Shown: positions 8,136 to 15,782 of the stretch, piece by piece
Layout: every line of letters begins with the position of its first letter
Numbering within the stretch: position 1 is the first letter of the stretch
Assembly: GCA_947245585.1 (NCBI GenBank)
Contig: CAMXPV010000026.1
Location: forward strand, 1-52,033
Reading direction: 5' to 3'
DNA: 52,033 bases
Origin: an uncultured Lachnospiraceae bacterium
GTDB taxonomy: Bacteria > Bacillota > Clostridia > Lachnospirales > Lachnospiraceae
Notes under the pieces: generated by a model
Database searches by the model: none
Told to the model about the DNA's origin: nothing
The model's input: the letters and a program-made list of their open reading frames with translations, nothing else
Made by a program: the position numbers and the translations under genes

Positions 8136-9299
8136 CTACACAATACTGGGCCCGTCTCCGATTTCCACCACATAGAAGTCCGCATCTTTTCCGACACGCT
8201 CTTTGTAGGCCGCACCCACTTTCTCCTTAAAGGTCTCCACCGCCTCGTCCTTCACAATACTCACCGTGCAGCCGCCAAAACCGGCGCCCGTAATTCTGGA
8301 GCCGATCACGCCGTCCAACTTCCATGCTTCTTCCACCAAAACGTCAATTTCGTCGCAGGACACCTCATAATCATCGCGCAGGGAGACATGGGAGGCGTTC
8401 ATCAACTCGCCAAATTCTTTGAGGTTATTTGCCTTCAAAGCCTCCACCGCACGGATCGTCCTCTGATTTTCATAAACCGCATGTTTCGCGCGCTTTGCGC
8501 AAACCGGATCTTTGATCGCAGACTTGTTCGCCTCAAACGCTTCCTCTGTCAAATCGCCGAGACTCTTGATCTCCACCACCTTCTGCAGATCCGCCAAAGC
8601 CTGTTCGCTCTCTTTTCTGCGCGTATTATAATCGGAATTCACCAGAGAATGCTTTACATTGCTGTTGGTCACAATGATCTTTGCGCCATCCAACGCAAGA
8701 GGCGCATACTGGTAAGAGAGGTCCGCCGTATCCAAAAAAATGGCGTTGTCTTTCTTACCCATGGCGGAAGCAAACTGATCCATGATCCCGCAGTTCATGC
8801 CGTTAAAATTATTTTCCGAATACTGGCCGATCAGCGCCAGATCCACGTTTGTCACGTCAAACCCAAACAGATCCCGCAGATAGAAGCCCGTCAACACCTC
8901 CAGAGAAGCGGAGGAAGACAACCCCGACCCGTTCGGAATATTACCGTTTAACACAATGTCTAACCCGCAGTCCATCTTCATGCCGCGCTCGGCAAAGGCC
9001 CACATAACCCCCTTCGGATAATTCGTCCATCCCGCCGCATCGGAGGGTTTCAAATCATCCAGACTGCTCTCCATCACCCCTAATTTTTCAAAGTTCATAG
9101 AGTAGAACCGAAGCTTTCTGTCTGTTCTCTTCTTCACCGCCGCATAAGTACCGATGGTCAGCGCACAGGGAAATACATGCCCTCCGTTATAATCCGTGTG
9201 CTCGCCGATCATATTCACCCGCCCCGGCGCAAAATATACCTTCACACTGCCGGCATCCCCATAAAGTTCCTCAAATTTTTTTAATACGGTTTGTTTCAT
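8136..9299 (-). CDS. galK: Galactokinase
   Basis: 387 residues, standard length. The galactokinase signature GRVNMIGEHTDYNGGHVFP lies near 27-45. The GHMP ATP-binding motif NGSGLSSSASLEV lies near 121-133. The third motif RITGAGFGGCTVSIV is near the C-terminus. It phosphorylates galactose at C1 and feeds GalT downstream. An AAGGAGG site stands 7 bases before the ATG. The adjacent AraC-family gene is a plausible regulator, although a terminator lies between them. Confidence 0.97.
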   Translation of the reverse strand: MKQTVLKKFEELYGDAGSVKVYFAPGRVNMIGEHTDYNGGHVFPCALTIGTYAAVKKRTDRKLRFYSMNFEKLGVMESSLDDLKPSDAAGWTNYPKGVMWAFAERGMKMDCGLDIVLNGNIPNGSGLSSSASLEVLTGFYLRDLFGFDVTNVDLALIGQYSENNFNGMNCGIMDQFASAMGKKDNAIFLDTADLSYQYAPLALDGAKIIVTNSNVKHSLVNSDYNTRRKESEQALADLQKVVEIKSLGDLTEEAFEANKSAIKDPVCAKRAKHAVYENQRTIRAVEALKANNLKEFGELMNASHVSLRDDYEVSCDEIDVLVEEAWKLDGVIGSRITGAGFGGCTVSIVKDEAVETFKEKVGAAYKERVGKDADFYVVEIGDGPSIV

Positions 9300-9342
9300 A
9301 CCCGCCCTCCTTCTCTTTTTCCTGTTTCTATCTTACAAAAAA

Positions 9343-9368
9343 AAAGGACCGTATTTAAATAGTCCTTT
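9343..9368 (-). terminator. Terminator after the AraC-type gene
   Basis: AAAGGAC pairs with GTCCTTT around a 12-base loop that itself contains TATTT/AAATA. On the minus strand nine T follow. It separates the AraC-type gene from galK. Confidence 0.75.
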
Positions 9369-9386
9369 GTTGCTGAAACCTGTCAA
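9356..9386 (-). promoter_or_regulatory. Possible galK promoter
   Basis: A perfect TTGACA on the minus strand (9381-9386) lies just after the AraC-type stop. The best downstream -10 is TATTTA with a long 19-base spacer, and it falls inside the terminator hairpin. This is weak as a sigma-A promoter and may need an activator such as the adjacent AraC protein. Confidence 0.3.
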
Positions 9387-9400
9387 AATGTTATATTTTT

Positions 9401-10297
9401 TTATACGCTGTTAATCTGCCCGATAAATTCCTCCACTTGACGCAGGTATTCCCTGTTCCGTCTCGTCTCTCCTTTCTGCATCTCTTTTCGGAAGTTTGTC
9501 GGCGACATCTGTTTGATCTGTCGAAATGCCTTTGTAAACACCAACGGATCATGATAACCGCAGGACAGGGCGATGCTTTCAATCGGCAAAGACGTGACCT
9601 GCAGCAGTTCCGTCGCTTTGGTGATGCGAAAAGTCGTCAGAAACTGTTGGGGCGACATTCCCATAGATTTCTCAAACAACGTGTATAGGTAACTTCTGTT
9701 GACGCACACGTAATCCGCCACATCTGTCACCTTAATGGGGTTACAGTAATTATTCTGAATAAAGGATATGGCTTTCCGCACATAAACGTTTGCCCTGTCG
9801 TTTTCCCCCCGCTTCTCCACCCTGCTGCCCTCGGCTATGACAGATAAAAAAATGCCCAGTTGGCCATTGCGGCGCAAATCATGGGAAAGACCATACGTAT
9901 TGTGCTCCATCATATCCTTCACAATCCGGTAAAGTTCCTCCGACGCATCCGATTTAAAAATAGGCTGTCTCACAGACAGGCCGATATTGTGCACATACTC
10001 CGCCGCCTGTGTGCCGTTGAATCCTACCCACACATAAGTCCAGGGCTCCTTTTCATCCGCCTGATAAAAAGCGAGTTCATCAGGCGTAATCAAAAAGCCG
10101 CAGCCCGCCTCCAACGGATACTCCTCTTTGCCGATCACAAATCTTCCTTTTCCGCTCAAAATATAGTGAATCAGGTAGTGCGGCTTTAACGCCGGTCCAA
10201 AACTGTGCATCGGCTCTGTCCGGGAAAGTCCGCAGCATGACACATACAGGCTCCCCGTCTGCTCTCCCGCAAATTCTAGTTTATATGCTTTTTCCAT
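9401..10297 (-). CDS. AraC-family transcriptional regulator
   Basis: 298 residues. The N-terminal ~150 form a cupin-type sugar-binding and dimerisation domain (HYLIHYILSGKGRFVIG, YPLEAGCGFLITPDE, WTYVWVGFNG). Residues ~185-285 hold two helix-turn-helix units (VTDVADYVCVNRSYLYTLF and ATELLQVTSLPIESIALSCG, then DPLVFTKAFRQIKQMSP). It lies directly upstream of galKT on the same strand. It may sense galactose or a galactoside and control that operon, but the sequence does not prove it. A GAGGG site lies about 9 bases upstream of the ATG. Confidence 0.92.
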   Translation of the reverse strand: MEKAYKLEFAGEQTGSLYVSCCGLSRTEPMHSFGPALKPHYLIHYILSGKGRFVIGKEEYPLEAGCGFLITPDELAFYQADEKEPWTYVWVGFNGTQAAEYVHNIGLSVRQPIFKSDASEELYRIVKDMMEHNTYGLSHDLRRNGQLGIFLSVIAEGSRVEKRGENDRANVYVRKAISFIQNNYCNPIKVTDVADYVCVNRSYLYTLFEKSMGMSPQQFLTTFRITKATELLQVTSLPIESIALSCGYHDPLVFTKAFRQIKQMSPTNFRKEMQKGETRRNREYLRQVEEFIGQINSV

Positions 10298-10380
10298 AAC
10301 TGTTTTCCCTCAGCGAAGCCATACCTTCACGATTTATCATATCACGCCCAAAAACAGCCTGTCAAACTCCCTGATCCGTA

Positions 10381-11508
10381 TCACTGCTCGCTTTCCGGCT
10401 CATAATTTTTCACATCCGCAAGCAACTGTTCCCATGCGTCCTCATGCTCCACATAGTAGACCGGGCACAGTTTTCCGCCGCAGTCATAGTGCCGTAAAAT
10501 ATCGTCAGCGGACAGGTGATACTTCTGCGTAAGCCATGCCAACGTATGTACAAGCGTATCATAGGTTTCCTGCGTAAACTCTCCGTTTTCATCCTGATAA
10601 CAGCATTCAATAGAAATCGAGTCCTCGTTTCGGGTAGCTACCGCATAGGCCTGTTCTTCCATGGGAATACACTGGATCAGCTCCCCGTCATATCCGATAA
10701 TGAAGTGGGCACTGGCCGATCGTTCGTGGGTTTCGGCCAGATTCGCAAAATAACTGCGGTTCTGCTTCGCCGTTGTACCCGGATTCGCCGTATAATGTAC
10801 AAAAATATTCTTTACCTTATTAAGGCTTGTCCCTGGTCTGGAATACTCATTAACCTCCAAAAAGTCCTCTATCATCGCAGGCGGTTCTATTTTATCTTCT
10901 CCCAACTTTTCGGACATCACCTCCACAATTCCCTTGCCTTTGCCATCCTTGCCTCCGCCATTGCCCATGTTTTTATCCTGCATCATCTGATATACCGCTC
11001 CGACGGTTTGAAAAATCAACACCAGACACACCGCTATGACGAGCATGGTAAAACATCTGCAAAGAAATACGTTCCTGCGTTTTGCCCTGCTTCGCTTAAC
11101 AGCGTTTGCCGAGCGGGGTCGTGTCTGTGCCTGTCTGGCAGCTTCATAACTGCGGCGGCCAGAATTCGAACGTTTTCTTTCGGGACGGTCTGGTTCTCGT
11201 TCTGCAAGGCGCATCAAGCGGGGATTTTCAGTTTCCTTAGAAAATTCCCACAGCTCCAACCCCTGTAGTTCCCTGTTTGTGTGCCGCCGCGCGCCTTCCC
11301 GCGAACTGTTTCCCGTCCTGCCGCTCGCTCTGTTTCGCGACCCATTTCCAGCTTTGTTGCGCGAATCATTTCCTGCTCTGCTTTTAGCGCCGCTCCGTGC
11401 GTTTCTCTCTGCCCTGTCTCTGGTTCGCCCTTCGTCTCCATATATAATGCTGATATTGTCCCGAGCGCTGTTCCTGTGTGTACTGCCTGATCTTTGTGCC
11501 TGCCCCAT
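10381..11508 (-). CDS. Membrane-anchored N-acetylmuramoyl-L-alanine amidase (Amidase_2) with Arg-rich N-terminus
   Basis: 375 residues. Residues 1-146 are low-complexity and rich in Arg, Ser, Gly and Asn, so strongly basic and probably disordered and cytoplasmic. Residues ~147-173 form one membrane helix. After a Gly/Lys linker, residues ~215-370 form an amidase-2 (PGRP-like) domain. Predicted zinc ligands are H238 (FVHYT), H340 and C348 (RHYDCGGKLCP). The enzyme should cut the muramyl-alanine bond outside the membrane. The long basic cytoplasmic tail is unusual for this family and could bind nucleic acid or acidic lipid. A GAGGGGG site precedes the ATG. Confidence 0.88.
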   Translation of the reverse strand: MGQAQRSGSTHRNSARDNISIIYGDEGRTRDRAERNARSGAKSRAGNDSRNKAGNGSRNRASGRTGNSSREGARRHTNRELQGLELWEFSKETENPRLMRLAEREPDRPERKRSNSGRRSYEAARQAQTRPRSANAVKRSRAKRRNVFLCRCFTMLVIAVCLVLIFQTVGAVYQMMQDKNMGNGGGKDGKGKGIVEVMSEKLGEDKIEPPAMIEDFLEVNEYSRPGTSLNKVKNIFVHYTANPGTTAKQNRSYFANLAETHERSASAHFIIGYDGELIQCIPMEEQAYAVATRNEDSISIECCYQDENGEFTQETYDTLVHTLAWLTQKYHLSADDILRHYDCGGKLCPVYYVEHEDAWEQLLADVKNYEPESEQ

Positions 11509-11653
11509 GCTGAATCCCCCTCTTTTGTACGGATACTCTCATTATAGTATGGCAATCTTTAAATAATCTCTAAAGCCGCTATTGCTACCACTATATATTA
11601 GAGTCTTAAACTTAAGAAAAGGGTTACATAATTCTTAATATTTTTTTATTTTT
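11509..11653. other. Intergenic region with 14-bp palindrome
   Basis: 145 AT-rich bases upstream of the amidase. It holds a minus-strand TATAAT (11541-11546) without a clear -35, and the perfect palindrome TCTTAAACTTAAGA-like element at 11604-11617 (TCTTAA-AC-TTAAGA). No gene is seen. Confidence 0.4.
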
Positions 11654-13963
11654 TTAAAAATTATAATGAACGAAAGAAGACAAATAGGTCTCCACCTCAT
11701 TGTGAAGCGTCGAAAGATTCTCACGGAAAGCCGCCTCATTCTCCAAATCCACATTCTGTAAAGCAGGCATCTCCTTTGCCAAATCTTCGCGGTAATAAAC
11801 CGACATAGAGCCGCCGCCCGACGGGTTATTAATCTCCATCGAGATTTCCTCCACGTTTCCGATGGCATAAAACAACATCGCCGCATTAAAGTGCAGCATA
11901 TCCTGGTCTTCCCCGGTATAATGATCCATACTCATCTCATAGTCAAAGCGCAGGGAATAGGGCTCTTCCACCGTCTGTAAGGAAAAACCTTCAACCCTGT
12001 TCAACGTAGGAGGCAGCGGGAGGGCATCGAGCAATGCGCCCACCTTGACATTGTCCCCCACATAGGGTGTCCGGTTCTCGGTCAGCGCGTCAAATAGCGC
12101 CTCCCGCCTTTCCCGGTTCAGACTTAAAACAATCACATGCGCTGCCGCCGCCTTCACCTCGTTATTAATAAATTCCATCTCGTCGCGGTACTGCTCTTTC
12201 ACCTTCCCGCCAAAGTCCGCCTTAACATATACATAACATCTGTTATCAAGTTCGTCTACATTTACCTCCCGGGGTTGATATGTCACGGTGATCTGCTCGT
12301 TTGGCAGATAATCCACTGACTCTTCCTCCTCCAACGGAACAGCTTCCCAATCTTCCCCGCGCGATGGGTTCGTGCCATCGTCGATTATATAGGTCGTATC
12401 ATCATCTATAACGACATCCGCACCCTCGTTACTGTCCGTCCCGGCCACGCCCTCTGTTGGAGACACATCCATCCCGGGTACGCCTTCCTCCGCAGGTGTA
12501 TAAGTGTGCTCTGTCACAGATTTTTCTTCATTAATCGGCTCTGTGGTGATGCTTTCAGCCGGGAAATAGACATCCTCGTGCCCTAAAACGCCCGCTTCCG
12601 CACTTCCTGGCGTGTAGGTATGTTCCGTTTTTGCCAGAGGCATCCCCAGATAAGCTCCCAGAAGATCATTGCGGCCGCCGTCTCCCACGGGCAGAACCTC
12701 CCGCCCTTCATCCACCAATTCTAACGCCTCTCTGAGCGGCATTCTGGCAAATCTGCCCACTTCCTCCTGCGCTTTTAGATGATAGATGACAATCTCATCG
12801 CTCTTCTCCTCCACCACGCAGCCACTGATCCCGCCGATGCTGGCGGGCAGCGATATCTGCATATCAGCCCCCGTGACCGTAAGTCCCTCTTTGCCGTCCA
12901 CCGTTATCCCGTTAAACCCGGCATCTTTCGTAAAGACAAACAGACAAATGGCCGCCGTCAGAACAAGCGCGCCCGCCACAGCCGCGTAAAAAACTTTCGG
13001 TTCCTTCGCAATATACTGAATCCGCTCCTTCACGCTCTTTTTACTGCCCGTCATGGTCGTGGCCGTGCACACCAGATCGGAAGCCCGCCCTTTTTTTGTG
13101 ATAATAGAAAGAAGAGTCTCGCCATAGGAAATCCGCTCCTCCTCTCCCAAAACCGCTAACGCCCCCTCATCACAAGCAAGCTCGCAATCCCGCTTGGAAC
13201 AGACCGCCGCCACCCATACCAACGGATGAAACCAGTATACCGCCATTAGCGCGCTGCGAAGGAGCGCCCAAAAGCTGTCTCCATGCTTCTTATGAACCAA
13301 TTCGTGGACAACCACATGTCGAAGTTTGTCAAAGTCCCCTGTCACGTCCTCCGTCAGATAAACCGCCTCGCGGCCTGGAAATCCGTACAGGCAGGGAGAG
13401 GTCAATCCTTCTGCAATATAAAAGGAGGTGCGGCCTGCCTCAGTCCTCAGATCCTCCGGCAGGTCAAAGGGCTTTCTCGTCTTCTTTAATCTGCGGCTGA
13501 ATACGATATTTGTGCCCAAAATCCAAATACCCACTGCCATCATACCCACAATCCATATGAATCGCAGCACATCCAATCGGGTAAATCCCAATCTCCCCGC
13601 CAAAAATACCGCAGTAGGCCCATCACTTGGCACATCTCCCACGGCCTCCTTTAAATCGTCATTGGCAAACAGGCGAAACCAGATACTCCGGCTGTCCATC
13701 GTCATGTGAATGGGCTCCTTCAGAGAAACGGTTTCCTCCAACCGTTCCGTTAAGCCGCTTTCATCTTTCTCCACCAGGTCCATCAGACGAATCTGCGAGA
13801 GAGACCCCAAATCAAACTGCGCCGAGACCGGAATCATTAACCGGAGCGCCACCAAAAGCCAGAGCGCATACAACAGCCTCCGGCTTACTTTCCCGCGAAA
13901 TATCCTTCGAATCAACATAACGCATATGATCAAAACTGTCGATGTAATTAATATTTCTCTCAT
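11654..13963 (-). CDS. BlaR1/MecR1-like M56 metallopeptidase sensor with large extracellular region
   Basis: 769 residues. Four membrane helices (~3-20, 30-47, 132-153, 318-340) frame an M56 zinc protease domain with HELVH (H220, E221, H224) and the downstream ELACDE (E261). In the BlaR1 family signal binding outside triggers this protease and leads to loss of the BlaI repressor. The ~430-residue outer part is not a penicillin-binding domain: I see no SxxK/KTG set. It holds two HTYTP motifs, an acidic linker and a C-terminal DUF4825-like block (YVGDNVKVGALLDALPLP to SLRFDYEMS). The signal is therefore probably not a beta-lactam. It overlaps the BlaI-like gene as ATGA. Confidence 0.88.
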   Translation of the reverse strand: MREILITSTVLIICVMLIRRIFRGKVSRRLLYALWLLVALRLMIPVSAQFDLGSLSQIRLMDLVEKDESGLTERLEETVSLKEPIHMTMDSRSIWFRLFANDDLKEAVGDVPSDGPTAVFLAGRLGFTRLDVLRFIWIVGMMAVGIWILGTNIVFSRRLKKTRKPFDLPEDLRTEAGRTSFYIAEGLTSPCLYGFPGREAVYLTEDVTGDFDKLRHVVVHELVHKKHGDSFWALLRSALMAVYWFHPLVWVAAVCSKRDCELACDEGALAVLGEEERISYGETLLSIITKKGRASDLVCTATTMTGSKKSVKERIQYIAKEPKVFYAAVAGALVLTAAICLFVFTKDAGFNGITVDGKEGLTVTGADMQISLPASIGGISGCVVEEKSDEIVIYHLKAQEEVGRFARMPLREALELVDEGREVLPVGDGGRNDLLGAYLGMPLAKTEHTYTPGSAEAGVLGHEDVYFPAESITTEPINEEKSVTEHTYTPAEEGVPGMDVSPTEGVAGTDSNEGADVVIDDDTTYIIDDGTNPSRGEDWEAVPLEEEESVDYLPNEQITVTYQPREVNVDELDNRCYVYVKADFGGKVKEQYRDEMEFINNEVKAAAAHVIVLSLNRERREALFDALTENRTPYVGDNVKVGALLDALPLPPTLNRVEGFSLQTVEEPYSLRFDYEMSMDHYTGEDQDMLHFNAAMLFYAIGNVEEISMEINNPSGGGSMSVYYREDLAKEMPALQNVDLENEAAFRENLSTLHNEVETYLSSFVHYNF

Positions 13964-14343
13964 TTCGCGCCCTCTTCCCTCCTTCTCTTGGCCTGCTCCA
14001 AAATATCGGAAAGCTCCCGAAGTTCCTCCTCCGTCAGCGCCTGATCCTCCACCATGGCATTAACCATCATCCCGAGACTTCCCCGGTACACCTTCTGCAA
14101 GAATCCTCGGGTTTCCTGCATGGAAACCTCCTCCCTTGTCACAAGGGGATAAAACACCTTAGCCCGGCTGCCATCCCTGTGCGCCACAGCGCCCTTCTTC
14201 TCCATACGGGAGAGCATGGTAATAACGATATGCTTGTCCCATCCCGTTTCGCCACTCAATTCGTTTTTCAGCTCCGTGATCGTGCTCTCGTGTTCCCAGA
14301 GCAAATTCATGATCTTCCATTCCCCATCTGACAGATTGACCAT
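13960..14343 (-). CDS. BlaI/MecI/CopY-family repressor
   Basis: 127 residues from the ATG at 14343; an ATG two codons earlier is only two bases from AGGAG. The N-terminal ~70 residues are the family winged helix (LSDGEWKIMNLLWEHESTIT, then WDKHIVITMLSRMEKKGAV). The C-terminal half is the dimerisation region cleaved in BlaI (EVSMQETRGFLQKVYRGSLGMMVNAM). It precedes the BlaR1-like sensor with a 4-base overlap, the normal order. A consensus promoter and an inverted repeat directly upstream fit autorepression. Confidence 0.93.
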   Translation of the reverse strand: MVNLSDGEWKIMNLLWEHESTITELKNELSGETGWDKHIVITMLSRMEKKGAVAHRDGSRAKVFYPLVTREEVSMQETRGFLQKVYRGSLGMMVNAMVEDQALTEEELRELSDILEQAKRRREEGAK

Positions 14344-14397
14344 TCTCATCTCTCCTTTTGCCTATCATCAAAATCATTTCATGCAGTGGTAAAAAAT

Positions 14398-14415
14398 GGT
14401 ATACACTCGTATACC
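14398..14415 (-). promoter_or_regulatory. Predicted BlaI-type operator
   Basis: GGTATAC-N4-GTATACC is a perfect 7-bp inverted repeat 10 bases downstream of the -10 box. A further GGTATAC half-site at 14439-14445 lies in the promoter spacer. Position and symmetry fit a dimeric repressor. Confidence 0.65.
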
Positions 14416-14425
14416 CTATGCCTGC

Positions 14426-14454
14426 ATCATACACTTTAGGTATACACATGTCAA
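14426..14454 (-). promoter_or_regulatory. Sigma-A promoter of the blaI/blaR1-like operon
   Basis: On the minus strand TTGACA (14449-14454) and TATGAT (14426-14431) are separated by 17 bases, a near-perfect consensus. Confidence 0.8.
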
Positions 14455-14485
14455 CCCTTTCTCAATAATTTCTCTATATAAAAAA

Positions 14486-14508
14486 GACAGAATACTTTCT
14501 ATCCTGCC
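14486..14508 (-). terminator. Terminator ending the 147-residue protein gene and possibly the phosphonate run
   Basis: On the minus strand GGCAGGATA pairs with TATTCTGTC (two G-U pairs) around GAAAG and is followed by six T. Confidence 0.75.
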
Positions 14509-14525
14509 TTTCAAATATCAATGTA

Positions 14526-14969
14526 TTAATATCCTTCACTATACTTTCGATACAACTCTTCCAACTCAGCCTGATCCTGCGCCGACACATTTTCCTGTAA
14601 ATAGGCTTCCACCTCCGACAGGGAATTGCTGTCCACGCCGTCCCCCACAATCTCCATCACATCGGAAAGCGTGTCGCTGTCTGCATAGCGCTCAATGATC
14701 TCCTCGGCCTTCTGCTTATCTTCCTCATCCATCGTATCCACAATCTCTTTTGCCTTCTCGGCAGCCTGCGAATCACCCGTGCTCTCCAGTGCCTGTTTCA
14801 CCGCCTGCTCCATCACGGTTTCGGAGACTTTTTTCGTCACCGTTTTCTTGACCGTTTTAGTCAAAGACCCACTGGCCACGCCGACCAGTAAAACGACGCA
14901 GACCCCGATCAAAAGCCCCAGAAAAACCACAAGGCCAAGACCTTTTTTCTTTTTCCTTCTTCTAGCCAT
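14526..14969 (-). CDS. Hypothetical single-pass membrane protein with acidic helical domain
   Basis: 147 residues from the ATG at 14969. An upstream TTG would overlap the methyltransferase and is less likely. The N-terminus is MARRRKKKK, then a membrane helix (~10-33, LGLVVFLGLLIGVCVVLLVGV). The outer part is a strongly acidic helical domain (EIVDTMDEEDKQKAEEII, LSDVMEIVGDGVDSNSL). The ribosome site (AAGGGAG, ~12 bases away) is poor. I recognise no family. It follows the methyltransferase by 50 bases and precedes a strong terminator, so it may be the last gene of the phosphonate transcript. Confidence 0.65.
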   Translation of the reverse strand: MARRRKKKKGLGLVVFLGLLIGVCVVLLVGVASGSLTKTVKKTVTKKVSETVMEQAVKQALESTGDSQAAEKAKEIVDTMDEEDKQKAEEIIERYADSDTLSDVMEIVGDGVDSNSLSEVEAYLQENVSAQDQAELEELYRKYSEGY

Positions 14970-15019
14970 TCGTCTGTCGGACTCCCTTCCCAAAAATTTA
15001 TGTATATGTTTCCTTCTTT

Positions 15020-15750
15020 TTATCTCTTGTACAAATAACAATGAAATATAAATTGGTTATTCCAATATCCTTTCATGGCAGACTCTTTAAAAATAATATC
15101 CATATTATGATTTTCTGCAAATTTTTTAAATAATTCTCTGGAGTAAAACAACTTTGGTAAATTTTTATACCGTTCATGATAATCCGGAACGATCTCTTCC
15201 CTGTATTTAATAAACGCCTCTCTCATTTCAATATCATGAATATCCAATATTCCTATGCTGTACTTCGCTTTCTGATACATTTTTTCCAACACATCCAGTG
15301 CATATTCCTCGTTGGCAAAGTAAGAAAACACACTGTTGGAAAAACAACAGTCATACTTAGGTGTAATCACCACTTGACTCGCTTCCCCACATACAAGATC
15401 ATCCGTTTTAAGCACCTTCTTGGCTGTGCTAATCAACCCTTCCGAATAATCGATTCCTCCGGTTCTAATATTATCGCCTTCAAACAGAAAAAGATTGGCA
15501 CCGGCTCCACATCCCACCTCATATACGCTCTCAAGCTGTTTCACCCCCCCCCCCACAGATTTTCAGCAGGCCACAAGTTCTGTTTGGTTTCCAAATATTG
15601 TCCATATAATGCATCATACGTCAGCTCATCCACCACATCAAATCCATTGCTTCTCTTTAATTCCAAAAATATTTCCCGAAAGTCACCACTGTCAATTCTA
15701 TCTAGTTCCCCACTTCTTTTATTCCACAAATTTTTCCACTCATTCTGCAT
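15020..15750 (-). pseudogene. SAM-dependent methyltransferase, frame broken in a G11 tract (possibly phase-variable)
   Basis: The first part starts at the ATG at 15750 (AAAGGAGG upstream) and encodes MQNEWKNLWNKR... to AENLWGGG, ending at a TGA right after the tract. The second part, in another frame, continues as GGGVKQLESVYEVGCGAGAN. That is motif I of a class I SAM methyltransferase, followed by GIDYSEGLI (motif II region), FSNSVFSYFANEE, and a family-typical C-terminus to 15020. The switch lies exactly in eleven G on the minus strand (15544-15554). Nine or twelve G would join the halves into a ~243-residue enzyme. The gene is more AT-rich than its neighbours. It ends the phosphonate biosynthesis run, so it may methylate the phosphonate or its carrier; this is inferred. 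A sequencing error in the homopolymer is the main alternative. Confidence 0.75.
15544..15554 (-). repeat. Homopolymer G11 (C11 on plus strand)
   Basis: Eleven consecutive C on the plus strand inside the methyltransferase gene. Eleven units put the two halves out of frame; a gain of one or a loss of two would restore it. Such tracts are classical slipped-strand phase-variation sites. Confidence 0.85.
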
Positions 15751-15782
15751 AATGCTTTTTCCTCCTTTTGCTCTCACATGAT

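Noticed and set aside
8052..8951. 299-codon open frame on the plus strand across galK
   Set aside because: It lies antisense to a clear galactokinase, has no ribosome site and no recognisable domain. It is a shadow of the real gene; the same holds for other long plus-strand frames over minus-strand genes (for example 16035-16886, 17881-18564, 35393-36067).
9401..10297. AraC-type gene in one transcript with galKT
   Set aside because: A good terminator (9343-9368) lies between them; joint transcription is not supported, although regulation of galKT by the protein remains possible.
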